The notes: a model not told the origin generated them from the letters alone. Shown: positions 36,854-45,887, counted from the stretch's first letter. The stretch: DNA of 64,000 nt from CAVRQM01 sp965246915 (GCA_965246915.1 CBDFGB010000011.1:216231-280230); one strand, 5' to 3'. A program made the numbers and translations.

Positions 36854-37954
36854 CTACTCGGCGATGCCGAACTTCCCGCCCTGCATGCGCAGCACGACGA
36901 CCCCCTCGGCGGAGGCGGGATCGCGGCCGGCACCGAACCGGAACTGTCCCAGCACGCCGTCGTGGTCGGTGGCCAGCAGCGCCTCGCGGATCTTGGCCGG
37001 ATCGGCGGCGCCCGCGCGATCGATCGCTTCGGCCAGGATGAACATCGTGTCGTAGGCCTGGGCCGCGAACTGGTCCGGGGGATGTCCGATCTTCGCGGTG
37101 AAGGCGGCGACGAACGCCTGATTCGCGGCGTCGGGTTTCTGCACCGACCAAGGGCTGCCGACGATCAATCCGTCCGCCGCCGCACCCGCGATCTCGCCCA
37201 GTTTCGGACTGTTCGATCCGTTGCCGCCAACGAACAGAGTTTCCGGGCCGAAGCCGAGTTGTCGCGCTTGCAGCAGCACGCCGGAGACCGGCTCGACCAG
37301 CGCCGACACGCCGACCGCGTCCGGCTTCAGCGCCCGGATTTTCGTGAGCTGGGCGGAGAAGTCGGTATCCTTGCTGCCAAAGGTTTCGGCGGCGACGATG
37401 GTCAGCCCGGTCTTTTCGGCCGCCGCGCGCATCGCCTCGTAACCCGACGTCGAGAACGCGTCGTCGTTGGCATACATCAGCGCGATCGTCTTCACGCCGC
37501 GCTTCTCCCGCGCGTGGCGCAGCGTCACCGGGATCACGTCCGCCTCGGGCAGCGACGTGCGAAAAATATTCGGGCCGATATCGGTGATCCCGCGCGCCGT
37601 GGTCGACGTGCCGATGGTCGGAATGCCCCGTCCGTTGGTCACCGGGCCGACCGCGAACATTTCGTTGGACAGGGTCGGACCGATGATTGCCACGACATGC
37701 TCGCGGCCGATCAGCAGGCGGGCGGCGTTGATCGCGCCCTCCTTGGTTCCGCCGGAATCCTGCACCTTCAGATCAATCGTCTGACCGCCCAGAACGCCCT
37801 TCCGGTTGATCGTCTCGAGCGCGAGTTCGAGGCCCGCGCGGATGGCCGTCCCGTACGCGGCGTTGGGGCCTGAGAGAATTTCGATCGCGCCGACGGGAAC
37901 CTGGGCGTGCGCGGTCCCGGCAAACAGCAGCACTGCGGCGATCCAGCGGATCAT
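36854..37954 (-). CDS. Branched-chain amino acid ABC transporter substrate-binding protein
   Basis: 366 residues with a signal peptide (MIRWIAAVLLFAGTAHAQ); ATG 37984 would add ten residues. The mature part is a type I periplasmic-binding fold (Leu/Ile/Val or amide class): GAIEILSGPNAAYGTAIRAG, LALETINRKGVLGG, IGPTLSNEMFAVGPV, ANDDAFSTSGYEAM and AYDTMFILAEAI. The true ligand could be urea, short amides, aromatic acids or branched amino acids; the operon is complete (J-H-M-G-F), so a functional importer is expected. Confidence 0.9.
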   Translation of the reverse strand: MIRWIAAVLLFAGTAHAQVPVGAIEILSGPNAAYGTAIRAGLELALETINRKGVLGGQTIDLKVQDSGGTKEGAINAARLLIGREHVVAIIGPTLSNEMFAVGPVTNGRGIPTIGTSTTARGITDIGPNIFRTSLPEADVIPVTLRHAREKRGVKTIALMYANDDAFSTSGYEAMRAAAEKTGLTIVAAETFGSKDTDFSAQLTKIRALKPDAVGVSALVEPVSGVLLQARQLGFGPETLFVGGNGSNSPKLGEIAGAAADGLIVGSPWSVQKPDAANQAFVAAFTAKIGHPPDQFAAQAYDTMFILAEAIDRAGAADPAKIREALLATDHDGVLGQFRFGAGRDPASAEGVVVLRMQGGKFGIAE

Positions 37955-38076
37955 GGCGCGTATCCTTCCCACGACTTGCGTCATGCCGTGGCAAGAGATT
38001 GGCGGCAAGAGTGTGGCCCTATCGCCCGCGATTGCGCGGGACGATAAGTCGTGCTGCACCGCACAAGAGGATTTCC

Positions 38077-38898
38077 ATGACCGCACTCGACGCCTGGCAG
38101 GCGGCTCTTCTCGGCCTGATCGAGGGGTTGACGGAGTTTATCCCGGTGTCCTCGACCGGGCACCTGATCCTCGCGGTCGACTTGCTGGGCTTCCGCGGGC
38201 CACCCGGCCGGGTGTTCGAAGTGGTCATCCAGCTCGGCGCGGTGCTCGCCGTCTGCTGGGCATTCCGGGCCAAGATCGTGCAGGTCCTCGCCGGCCTGGC
38301 CGCGCGGCAGCCGTCGGCCATACGGTTCACCGCAAACGTCCTGCTGGCCTTTCTGCCCGCGGCCGTGCTGGGCGCTGTGCTGTCCGGCTTCATCAAGTCG
38401 GTCCTGTTCTCGCCCCTCGTGGTCTCCGTGACGCTCATCCTTGGCGGCATCGCGATCCTGCTGGTGGAGCGCCATCTCGCCGGGCGTGACATCCCGGCCG
38501 GCACGATCGAGACGATGCGGCCGCCGACCGCGCTGCGTATCGGCTTTTTCCAGGCTCTGGCCCTGATACCGGGCATGTCGCGATCGGGCGCGACGATCAT
38601 CGGCGCTCTGCTGCTGGGGGTGGACCGCCGCACGGCCACGGAATTTTCGTTCTTCCTTGCAATCCCCACGATGTTGGGAGCGACCGTGTTCGACCTCTAC
38701 AAGAATCGCGGCGGCCTCGACAGCGGCGGTGGGCTGCTGATCGCCATCGGCTTCGTGGTCGCCTTCGCCGCCGGCTTGCTGGTCGTCCGGTCGCTGATCT
38801 CGTTCGTCGCGCGCTACGGGTTCGCGCCGTTCGCCTACTACCGGATCGCCGTGGGGCTGGCTATGCTGGCGCTGCTATGGATGCGGGGAAGTCCATGA
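38077..38898 (+). CDS. uppP: Undecaprenyl-diphosphatase UppP (BacA)
   Basis: 273 residues, standard size, from ATG 38077 with AAGAGGA upstream. The active-site motifs are ALLGLIEGLTEFIPVSSTGH (E-x-x-x-E and the PVSSTGHL box) and LIPGMSRSGATI, with eight predicted helices and FSFFLAIPTM. It dephosphorylates undecaprenyl pyrophosphate to recycle the lipid carrier for peptidoglycan and polysaccharides. Divergent from the liv operon across 122 bases. Confidence 0.95.
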   Translation: MTALDAWQAALLGLIEGLTEFIPVSSTGHLILAVDLLGFRGPPGRVFEVVIQLGAVLAVCWAFRAKIVQVLAGLAARQPSAIRFTANVLLAFLPAAVLGAVLSGFIKSVLFSPLVVSVTLILGGIAILLVERHLAGRDIPAGTIETMRPPTALRIGFFQALALIPGMSRSGATIIGALLLGVDRRTATEFSFFLAIPTMLGATVFDLYKNRGGLDSGGGLLIAIGFVVAFAAGLLVVRSLISFVARYGFAPFAYYRIAVGLAMLALLWMRGSP

Positions 38899-38945
38899 AG
38901 ACCGATCAATGCCGCAGGCGCTATAAAGCGCGGGAAGCAAGGAAG

Positions 38946-38970
38946 TAACCGCCGATCACGAATCGGTTTT
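38946..38970 (+). terminator. Weak hairpin with T-run after uppP
   Basis: CCGAT-CACGA-ATCGG followed by TTTT; the stem is only five to six base pairs. It could end uppP transcription or be part of the luxR upstream region. Confidence 0.35.
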
Positions 38971-39112
38971 CTACACGGGCTGATGTCCGGTCGAACGTTT
39001 ATTGCGCCCCCGCCCGGTGGCGCATAGTTTGCTCGGTCTGTGGCGAAGGGGGCGTGATTGTCGTCGAGTCGGCAATGGCGCGCCCGTAGCCCCGTGCAGT
39101 GGAGACCCGTTC

Positions 39113-39838
39113 GTGCTGTCCGCTCAATCCCTCGCCTGGATCGAGGCCGCGTCCGACCGGCCCGGACTGGAGGCGCATCTCTCGATGCTGTGCGACACCG
39201 TGGGCGTCGAGTACTTCTCCTACGTCCTGTCGCTCACCTCGGGTGTCGAGCCACCGGCCCACACGCCTCTGCTGATGACCAACTATCCCTGCGAATATAC
39301 GCGAATGTATCGAGACGGGGCGTTCCACGTCTCGGACTCCGTCGTGACCAACGGCAGCCGGTCGCGCCGGCCATTCTTCTGGGGCAGCCCAGACTATATC
39401 CGCCGCCTGGCCGGCCCGGCGCGGGACCGCGCGGCCGAAGGTGCCACATTCGGAATCATCAGCGGCATGACTATCCCGGTGCACGGCCCGCGCGGCGAGT
39501 GCGGGCTGTTCTCCGTCGCGACGGGACGCGCGGCCGACGAGCTGGAGCGCGACATCGCCGCTGACCGGCTCATGCTGGAACTGCTGGCCGTGCGCGTTCA
39601 CTGCGTTGCGGTCGAGCGGATCGTCGGCGCGGCGATAGCGCCGTCGGTCGCACTGTCGGACAACGAGCGGGTCTGTTTGGACTGGACGCTGCGCGGCAAG
39701 ACAGCGTGGGAAATCTCGCGCATCATCGGCCGCAGTAAATCCACCGTTGACTACCATGTGCAGACCGCGAGCAAGAAACTCGGCGCCGCCAACAAGGTGC
39801 ATGCCGCATTCAAGGCGCTGCAGGCGGGATTGCTCTGA
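39113..39838 (+). CDS. LuxR-family regulator with autoinducer-binding domain (solo)
   Basis: 241 residues from GTG 39113 with GGAG about 8 bases upstream. The N-terminal domain matches the acyl-homoserine-lactone-binding fold: at the four key TraR positions it has Y62 (where TraR has W57), Y66 (Y61), D75 (D70) and W90 (W85), and G in FGIISGMTIP. The C-terminal helix-turn-helix reads LSDNERVCLDWTLRGKTAWEI with RSKSTVDYHVQTASKKLGA. No luxI synthase is in the window, so it behaves as a solo here; the W-to-Y change may alter ligand choice. Confidence 0.88.
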   Translation: MLSAQSLAWIEAASDRPGLEAHLSMLCDTVGVEYFSYVLSLTSGVEPPAHTPLLMTNYPCEYTRMYRDGAFHVSDSVVTNGSRSRRPFFWGSPDYIRRLAGPARDRAAEGATFGIISGMTIPVHGPRGECGLFSVATGRAADELERDIAADRLMLELLAVRVHCVAVERIVGAAIAPSVALSDNERVCLDWTLRGKTAWEISRIIGRSKSTVDYHVQTASKKLGAANKVHAAFKALQAGLL

Positions 39839-39842
39839 CCGT

Positions 39843-40535
39843 CTAGGGTTGGATGTACCGCACCCGGTTCGACGACAGCAGGGCCGCGATCGGGTCCATC
39901 TGCGTGAGGCCGGCACCGATGCGCGCCTGCAACGCCCGCTCCTGCGCGCGCACCTCGTCGAGGCGTTCCAGCACCCGCGCGAGCCGTTCGGCGCAGATGA
40001 CCACCACGCCGTCGGCATCACCCACGATCACGTCGCCGGCGGTCGCGGCGACGCCGCCCACCACGATCGGCAGCCCGATCCGCCCGGGACCATTGCGGGC
40101 GCAGGAATTGGGGGTGACGGCGCGGGCGAACACGGGCACGCCGATGTCGCGAATGCCGGCCACGTCGCGGACGGCCCCGTCGGTGACGATCGCCACGATC
40201 CCGGCGTTGCGCGCCATCCAGGCCACGTTGTCGCCGATGATCGCCGAGCCGGTGAACCCGTCCGCCGCGACGATCAGCACATCGCCCGGCTGCGCCAGCG
40301 CCACTGCCGCGAGCACCGCGAGGTTGTCGCCCGGCCCGGTCTGACACGTGAGCGCAACGCCGCGAAACGCCGCGCGAGAGGCATCGAGCGGCTTGATAGC
40401 CGCGTCCATCGCGCCGTCGCCGTCCATCGCGTCCGTCAGGTGCGAGGTCTGCGCTGCGTCCAGCCGCGCAAGCAACGTGTCCTCGGGCCGCGAAGTCGCG
40501 CGCAGAATCGTCAGCAGCGGAGGGTCCTCGATCAT
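39843..40535 (-). CDS. RraA-like protein / 4-hydroxy-4-methyl-2-oxoglutarate aldolase-type
   Basis: 230 residues from ATG 40535. The family pattern is complete: TSHLTDAMDGDGAMDAAIKP, CQTGPGDNLAVLAAV (the GDN loop), QPGDVLIVAADG, IVTDGAVRDVAGI with the substrate-binding R-D pair, PVFARAVTP and GDVIVGDADGVVVI. Members are either divalent-metal aldolases acting on 4-carboxy-4-hydroxy-2-oxoadipate-type compounds or RraA-like proteins. Proximity to a sugar-acid dehydratase and transporter favours an enzymatic catabolic role, though a lipoprotein gene lies between. Confidence 0.82.
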   Translation of the reverse strand: MIEDPPLLTILRATSRPEDTLLARLDAAQTSHLTDAMDGDGAMDAAIKPLDASRAAFRGVALTCQTGPGDNLAVLAAVALAQPGDVLIVAADGFTGSAIIGDNVAWMARNAGIVAIVTDGAVRDVAGIRDIGVPVFARAVTPNSCARNGPGRIGLPIVVGGVAATAGDVIVGDADGVVVICAERLARVLERLDEVRAQERALQARIGAGLTQMDPIAALLSSNRVRYIQP

Positions 40536-40548
40536 CCGCGCGGCCGGA

Positions 40549-41007
40549 TCACTGGGCGAGCCGCACCAGGATCTCCTCGCGCCCCAGCGACAGGGTGACG
40601 CCGGAGGCATTGCCCCTGAGATGCATGATCACCCCCGCATTGTTCTGCAGCCAGAGATCCTCGCGGCCGGAGGTCTCGATGCCGGCCGCCCCGGTACCCT
40701 CGGTATATCGGCCGCCGAAGTCCGAAACGCTGGCGAGCTTGTAGACCTCGCCGGACGCGGTGATCTCGGACGCGCCGCCTGGACCGAGCACCGTGCCGAC
40801 GACCTTGAACGGCGTGGTCGTGCCCTGGAACGTAAGTGTCCCGCTGCCCTCGGTCAGACCCGCGACCGTCGTCTGGTGCAACGTCACCGTGCCGGAAGGC
40901 GGCAGGCCCGCGATGCTCTGCGCCGTGGGCAGCGGTTTCGTGGCCGCGCAGGCGCCGAGCGCGAAGATCGCCGCCACTGCGAAGGCGCGTCCCAATGCCG
41001 AGGACAT
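40549..41007 (-). CDS. Small beta-rich lipoprotein
   Basis: 152 residues from ATG 41007. The signal peptide (SSALGRAFAVAAIFALGACA) has a lipobox, LGAC, giving a lipidated Cys near residue 19. The mature part is short beta-strand-like (GTVTLHQTTVAGLTEGSGTL, TTPFKVVGTVLGPGGA, GIETSGREDLWLQNNAGV). It shows similarity in style to small alphaproteobacterial exported proteins of unknown function. It shares the strand with the RraA-like gene, 13 bases away, which may only reflect cotranscription. Confidence 0.7.
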   Translation of the reverse strand: MSSALGRAFAVAAIFALGACAATKPLPTAQSIAGLPPSGTVTLHQTTVAGLTEGSGTLTFQGTTTPFKVVGTVLGPGGASEITASGEVYKLASVSDFGGRYTEGTGAAGIETSGREDLWLQNNAGVIMHLRGNASGVTLSLGREEILVRLAQ

Positions 41008-41059
41008 GGTCGTCTCATTCCCTGTTTTGGCTAAGCGTAGGTTTTGGCAACGAGAATGT

Positions 41060-41806
41060 CTACAGCAGCGCATGCACCTCCTCGATGGAGGTTTCCGCGA
41101 TCGGCTTGTCGGAGACGATCTCGCCGCGCGCCATGGCGACGATCCGGTCGCAGCACTCGAAGACGTGCTGGATATTGTGGCTGATGAAGATGCCGGTGAC
41201 GCCCTGCGCCTTCAGGCCGCGGATGAAGCCGATCACCTTGTTGGTCTCCTTGACCGAAAGATGGTTGGTCGGCTCGTCCAGCACCAGCACCTTGCTCTTG
41301 AAGTGCATGGCGCGCGCGATGGCGACGCCCTGCCGCTGGCCGCCCGAAAGCTCGCCGACCAACGCGTCGGGCGAGCGCAGATGCAGGTCCACATCGGCGA
41401 TCGCCTGCACGCTCTCCCGCCGCATCTTCGCCTGATCGAGCAGCCCCAGGCCTATGACGGAGACGCTCAGCGGTTCGCGACCGAGGAACAGGTTGCGGGC
41501 GATCGACATCGACGGGACCATGGAGTTGTATTGATAAATCGTCTCGATCCCCAGCCGCATCGCGTCCTTGGGCGAGCGCATGCGCGCGACCTGGCCCTCG
41601 ATCAGCACCTCGCCGCTGTCCTGCCGCTCCACTCCCGAAAGGATCTTTATGAGCGTGGATTTTCCAGCGCCGTTGTCGCCGACGAGGCCGACGACTTCAC
41701 CGGGATGGACGACGAGTTGGATGTCACGCAGGGCGTGGACGCCAGAATACCATTTGTGGACGCCGCGGCATTCGATGATGGGCCCGCGCGTGGAGGTTTG
41801 GCTCAT
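41060..41806 (-). CDS. Sugar ABC transporter ATPase, single-domain (FrcA type)
   Basis: 248 residues, half the usual 500-residue CUT2 ATPase. Walker A GDNGAGKSTLIKILSG, Q-loop IETIYQYNSMVPSMSI, signature LSGGQRQGVAIARAM, Walker B VLVLDEPTNHLSV and FISHNIQHVFECCDRIVAM. The single ABC domain presumably works as a homodimer, as proposed for FrcA. Start overlaps the permease stop (ATGA). Confidence 0.9.
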   Translation of the reverse strand: MSQTSTRGPIIECRGVHKWYSGVHALRDIQLVVHPGEVVGLVGDNGAGKSTLIKILSGVERQDSGEVLIEGQVARMRSPKDAMRLGIETIYQYNSMVPSMSIARNLFLGREPLSVSVIGLGLLDQAKMRRESVQAIADVDLHLRSPDALVGELSGGQRQGVAIARAMHFKSKVLVLDEPTNHLSVKETNKVIGFIRGLKAQGVTGIFISHNIQHVFECCDRIVAMARGEIVSDKPIAETSIEEVHALL

Positions 41807-42786
41807 GCCTTCATCTCCACCCGGATACGGCGCGCGCGGCGGCGCAGCCATGAATTGCCGACGACGGCCAGGATCGTCAGCGCGCCGATCGCGAAGCCGA
41901 ACCAGTTGGCGTCGACGTCGGACAGCACGAGGCCGTTGTCGATGACCCGAATCAGCAGCGCGCCGACGATGGCGCCCAGCACGGTGCCGATACCGCCGGT
42001 CAGCGCGGTGCCGCCGATCACCGCGGCGGCAACGGCCTGCAATTCGAGGCCGACGCCGATGGACGGCAGCGGCGAGCCCAGGCGCAGCACCTGGATCAGG
42101 CCCGCGAACCCCGCGAGCACCGACGACAGAACGAAGCAGACGATCTTCACGCGCGCCACCGGGATTCCGAGTGACGAGGCCGCTTCGAGGAATCCGCCGG
42201 TGGACTTGATCCAGTTGCCGAAATTGGTCAGCGACAACAGTGCGGAGGCGAGCAGGGCCGCACCGATGAACCACAGTAGCGACATGCGGATCAGTCCGCC
42301 CGGCCCGACGAACGACGTGAACAACCAGTCTGGCACGTCGGCCGGCAGCAGCGGCGGGAACCCGCCGGAGACCACGACCGTCAGCGAGCGCGCCATGAAT
42401 AGCACGCCCAGCGTCGTGATGAAACTCGGGATCGCGAAGCGGATCGTGACGATCCCATTGAACAGGCCGATCAGTGCGGCGACCGCGAGACCCACGAGCA
42501 CCGCCGGCAGGAACGGCACGCCACGCTCCATCAGCACCGCGGCGACCATCGGCATCAGCGCGAATACCGAGCCGACGGAAAGGTCGAACTCGCCGCAGAT
42601 CATCAGCAGCGTCACACCGATCGCCACCAGTCCGGTTTCCGGAATGAGGCCCAGGATGCCGCGCAGGTTCTCCGCCGACAGGAAAATGCCGGCCGATTGG
42701 CTCTGAAACACCGCGCCGAGGATGACGAGCAGCAGGAGCGCCGCGAGCTCCGGCTTCTCCATGTAGATTTTCAGGAGGCGTTTCAT
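41803..42786 (-). CDS. Sugar ABC transporter permease (CUT2/RbsC type)
   Basis: 327 residues, eight or more hydrophobic segments. The CUT2 signatures are IGVTLLMICGEFDLSVGSVFAL, RFAIPSFITTLGVLFMARSL, the EAA-like loop EAASSLGIPVARVKI and VIGGTALTGGIGTVLGAIVG. It forms the channel with the ATPase at 41060 and receives substrate from the binding protein encoded upstream. Confidence 0.92.
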   Translation of the reverse strand: MKRLLKIYMEKPELAALLLLVILGAVFQSQSAGIFLSAENLRGILGLIPETGLVAIGVTLLMICGEFDLSVGSVFALMPMVAAVLMERGVPFLPAVLVGLAVAALIGLFNGIVTIRFAIPSFITTLGVLFMARSLTVVVSGGFPPLLPADVPDWLFTSFVGPGGLIRMSLLWFIGAALLASALLSLTNFGNWIKSTGGFLEAASSLGIPVARVKIVCFVLSSVLAGFAGLIQVLRLGSPLPSIGVGLELQAVAAAVIGGTALTGGIGTVLGAIVGALLIRVIDNGLVLSDVDANWFGFAIGALTILAVVGNSWLRRRARRIRVEMKA

Positions 42787-42809
42787 CGGTCCCCGGCGCG
42801 TTCGTTCGC

Positions 42810-43790
42810 TCAGCGCAGCGCTTGCTTGGACAGCGCCATGATCCCGTCGGCGTCCTTCGGCAGAACCACGCCCTGTCCGGTGTCGACGTCGAACGGTGCC
42901 AGGCCCGCCTTCTTGTTCAGGTAGACCTCCATCACCGGCAGGAAGCCCTGCATGTACGGCTGCTGGTCGATCGCCACCTGGATGTAGCCGGTCTTCATCT
43001 GCTGCAAGATTTCCGGTACCAGGTCGAACCCACCGAGCAGCACCTTGCCCGGTGGCACGCCGCGATCCTTCAGCACCCGCGCGACGCCCGCGTCCCAATA
43101 TCCGGTATCGAAATAGGCGGTGGTATTGGGGTTGGCGTTCAGATACGCGCCGACGCGGTCGGCGACGACGCCGAGATCCGTGCCGCTGTCGATCCGCTTG
43201 ACGTTGACCTCGCGGCCCGGGTTCGCCGCCTTGTACTCGTCGAGGAACTGGCCGATGCCCAGCGCCCGCTGTTCCGACCAGTTCTGCCCGGGGGCGGAGA
43301 CGCCGATCAGCACGTTGATCGGACCCTCTTTCGGGAAGTTGGCCGATTGCGCCTGCGCCAGCGAGTGGCCGGCCTTCACCAGACCCTGGCCGATGAACGC
43401 CTGCCGCGCGTTGCCCTTCGCGCCTTCAAGATGGTCGACGTTCGACGCGATGACGATGATGCCCTGGTCGCGGGCTTCCTGGATCGGCTTGTTGAAGGCG
43501 TTGTTGTCAACGATTGACGCAATCAGCGCGTCCGGCTTGCGAGCGAGCGCCGACTGCATGTTCGCCGATTGCTGCTCGATCGAACCCTCGGTCTGGGTGA
43601 ACACCATCTGGCACTGCGCCTGAATTTTCGAGCAGGCGTCGTCGAACCCCTTTTTCACCGCCTGCCAGAACGAGTTGGAGGCGGACGAGTGCACGACGAA
43701 GGCGATCCGCAGCGGCGCATCCGCGGCCTGCGCAAACCCTGCTCCCAGCAGCAATGCCGCGAGGCTTGTTCCATAGACAAGACGACGCAT
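42810..43790 (-). CDS. Sugar ABC transporter substrate-binding protein (RbsB-like)
   Basis: 326 residues with a signal peptide (MRRLVYGTSLAALLLGAGFAQAAD). Type I periplasmic-binding fold: LRIAFVVHSSASNSFWQAVKKGFDDA, DALIASIVDNNAFNKPIQEA, GIIVIASNVDHLEGAKGN and IQVAIDQQPYMQGFLPVM. The ligand is probably a pentose, hexose or sugar acid given the adjacent enolase-superfamily gene. First gene of the transporter operon, 34 bases downstream of the dehydratase gene. Confidence 0.9.
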   Translation of the reverse strand: MRRLVYGTSLAALLLGAGFAQAADAPLRIAFVVHSSASNSFWQAVKKGFDDACSKIQAQCQMVFTQTEGSIEQQSANMQSALARKPDALIASIVDNNAFNKPIQEARDQGIIVIASNVDHLEGAKGNARQAFIGQGLVKAGHSLAQAQSANFPKEGPINVLIGVSAPGQNWSEQRALGIGQFLDEYKAANPGREVNVKRIDSGTDLGVVADRVGAYLNANPNTTAYFDTGYWDAGVARVLKDRGVPPGKVLLGGFDLVPEILQQMKTGYIQVAIDQQPYMQGFLPVMEVYLNKKAGLAPFDVDTGQGVVLPKDADGIMALSKQALR

Positions 43791-43824
43791 CGAAAATCCT
43801 CCCTGTTGCGTAAGCGGCCCGCGC

Positions 43825-45021
43825 CTATTCCGGTCGCGAGAGTCGTGTGGTGACGGCAAACCGCCGGTCCAGGTCCGGCAGCAGATCAAGGCCCAGCCCC
43901 GGCCCCGGCGGGACCGTGATGTGGCCGTCGGCGATCGGGGGCACGGCGGTCACGAGATCGCCGTACCAGGTGCGGGTGTAGGCGCGCACGCTCTCCTGCA
44001 CCAGCGCGTTTGGTGCATTGAGCGAGAGATGCGTCGACGCGCACAGCACGACCGGACCTGTGCAATCGTGCGGTGCCACCGGCAGGTGCCAGGCCTCGGC
44101 CATCGCGGCGATCTTTCGCGCCTCGGAGATCCCCCCGCACCATGAAAGGTCGAGCATGACGACCCCCGCGGCCCCGGTCTCCAGCAGATCCCGAAACGCC
44201 CAGCGCGTCGCCAATGTCTCCGACGCGCAGACCGGCGCAGGCGAGGAATCGGCGTAGCGCTTGAGGTCCGCGAGACTGTCCATGCGGATCGGATCCTCGT
44301 GCCAGAACGTGCGGAACGGTGCCAGCGCTCGGGCGATCGTCATCGCCGGTAAGAGCTGCCACAGCGAGTGGAATTCGACCATGATCTCCATGGCATCGCC
44401 GACGGCGGCGCGGATCTTCTCGAAAGGGCGGAGCGCGGTGGCGAGGTCGTTCGGAGAAATGTATTGGCCATGGCTCGCCTCGGCGGCGAGGTCGAACGGC
44501 CAGATCTTCATCATCGAAATGCCGTCCGCCAACAGATCGTGAGCAAGTTCATCGGCGCGCGTCAGAAAAGCGTCGAGATCGTCGTAGTCGCGCGCCGCCC
44601 CGCGTCCCCAGTTGGCCGAGATCTGGCCGCGGCCGGTTCGCATGTATGCCGAGCCGGCGCAGGTATTGTACGTGCGGATGCGCGGCCGGGTGAACCCGCC
44701 CAGCAGCTGCGCGATCGGCTGATTCGTGGCGCGGCCGAACAGATCCCACAGCGCGATGTCGAAAGCGGAATTCCCGCGCATCTCGGCGCCGGTGCCGGAG
44801 AAGCCGACATAGGGCTTTATATCGCGGGCGAGGGCGTCGATCTGCCGCGGATCCCGCCCGAGCACGCGCGGCGCGAGACTCTCGTGGACGTAGGCCTCAA
44901 CGGTGGCCGGCAGGAAGAACGTCTCGCCAAGGCCGGTCACGCCTTCGTCGGTGTGCACGCGCAGCCACAGCAGATTGGCGAACTCGGCGATGCGGATCGT
45001 CTCGATGGCGGCGATGCGCAT
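43825..45021 (-). CDS. Enolase-superfamily acid-sugar dehydratase (mandelate racemase subgroup)
   Basis: 398 residues. Metal ligands are E216 (IMVEFHSLW), E242 (FWHEDPI) and E268 (CASETLATRWAF); the acid-base residues are K172 in SMMKIWPFD on one face and the D291 (MLDLSWCGG) / H318 (VAPHDCTGP) dyad on the other. The capping domain begins MRIAAIETIRIAEF. The KIWPFD and EFH motifs are those of sugar-acid dehydratases. The exact acid is unknown. Located between a GntR regulator (one-base overlap) and the sugar transporter, so it likely acts on the imported compound. Confidence 0.85.
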   Translation of the reverse strand: MRIAAIETIRIAEFANLLWLRVHTDEGVTGLGETFFLPATVEAYVHESLAPRVLGRDPRQIDALARDIKPYVGFSGTGAEMRGNSAFDIALWDLFGRATNQPIAQLLGGFTRPRIRTYNTCAGSAYMRTGRGQISANWGRGAARDYDDLDAFLTRADELAHDLLADGISMMKIWPFDLAAEASHGQYISPNDLATALRPFEKIRAAVGDAMEIMVEFHSLWQLLPAMTIARALAPFRTFWHEDPIRMDSLADLKRYADSSPAPVCASETLATRWAFRDLLETGAAGVVMLDLSWCGGISEARKIAAMAEAWHLPVAPHDCTGPVVLCASTHLSLNAPNALVQESVRAYTRTWYGDLVTAVPPIADGHITVPPGPGLGLDLLPDLDRRFAVTTRLSRPE

Positions 45022-45722
45022 CAGACAATCCCCGCGGCAAGCAGGATTTTCGTCGAGGTGTCGAAATGTTCGGCCATGCCCGCCTCGGCGGCTGACACGT
45101 CGTGGCGGGCGATGGCGTCGGCGATGGCCTCGTGGTTGGCGATCGTGGCGACGCGGTCGCTGTCCTGGCGCCGGCTGGCCCAGCCGATCGGCCAGGTTTT
45201 TCGCGTGACGCGGTGGAACGAGCACACCAGCAGCGCCAGCATCGGGTTGCGCGAGGCGGTCGCGATGGCTTCGTGGAACGCGATGTCGTGTTCCATGATC
45301 CGCGCGGGCGTCGCAATGTCGCGACGCATCGCGGCGGCGATGTCGCCGATGGCGGCCGCTTCGGTGTCGGTGCGACGGAGTGCCGCGAGCGACGTGGTGC
45401 GCAGCTCGATGGTGCGGCGGGTGTCGTAGATTTGCTGGATCGAAATCTGGTCGATATGGACGGCGTGGTCGAGCATCAGCGCGAGCACCGAATGATCGAT
45501 CGCCGCGACCTGCGCCCGCCGTCCCGCGCCGAGGTCGATCATTCGCAATGCCGCGAGCGAGCCCAGAGCCTCGCGGATCACGGTGCGGGAGACGGAGTAT
45601 TGTTCCGCCAGTGCGTTCTCGCTGGGCAGCACGCTGCCCGGCCCGAGCCGCTCATGGCGGATCATGTCCCCGAGCGCCGCGGCGACGTGAGCAGAGCGGG
45701 TTGGGGCGGCGGACAGGATCAC
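45021..45722 (-). CDS. GntR-family regulator, FadR subfamily
   Basis: 233 residues from GTG 45722; the longer frame would add an atypical 49-residue leader. N-terminal winged helix: LGDMIRHERLGPGSVLPSENALAEQY (residues about 17-42) and VSRTVIREALGSLAALRMI. The all-helical C-terminal FCD domain holds probable metal or ligand residues in EHDIAFHEAIATASRNP and NHEAIADAIARHD. It heads the dehydratase and transporter genes on the same strand and is the expected regulator, responding to the sugar acid. Confidence 0.9.
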   Translation of the reverse strand: MILSAAPTRSAHVAAALGDMIRHERLGPGSVLPSENALAEQYSVSRTVIREALGSLAALRMIDLGAGRRAQVAAIDHSVLALMLDHAVHIDQISIQQIYDTRRTIELRTTSLAALRRTDTEAAAIGDIAAAMRRDIATPARIMEHDIAFHEAIATASRNPMLALLVCSFHRVTRKTWPIGWASRRQDSDRVATIANHEAIADAIARHDVSAAEAGMAEHFDTSTKILLAAGIV

Positions 45723-45887
45723 GGAACCTGTATGATAGGCTCGGCACGTCGGGTCAAGAGCCGTTGCGGCGTGGGGATTTGCGTCGAGCGCGAGCGTGCG
45801 AAAACCTCTCCAAAGCGTCAATTGGCCGTTGTGTTTTAGTGAATCGAACGATATCGTGAACTGGAACAAGTCTGGGGGACGATCGAA

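Noticed and set aside
38946..38970. CCGAT-ATCGG dyad as a lux box for the LuxR solo
   Set aside because: It is shorter than the 18-20 bp lux box, lacks the CTG/CAG ends, and is followed by a T-run, so a weak terminator is the simpler reading.
40760..42706. 648-residue plus-strand frame antisense to the sugar transporter genes
   Set aside because: Contains no recognisable domain, while the minus strand encodes complete ATPase and permease proteins with all motifs.
45021..45869. Longer GntR protein starting at 45869
   Set aside because: The additional 49 residues do not match FadR-type N-termini, and the recognised winged helix starts soon after GTG 45722.
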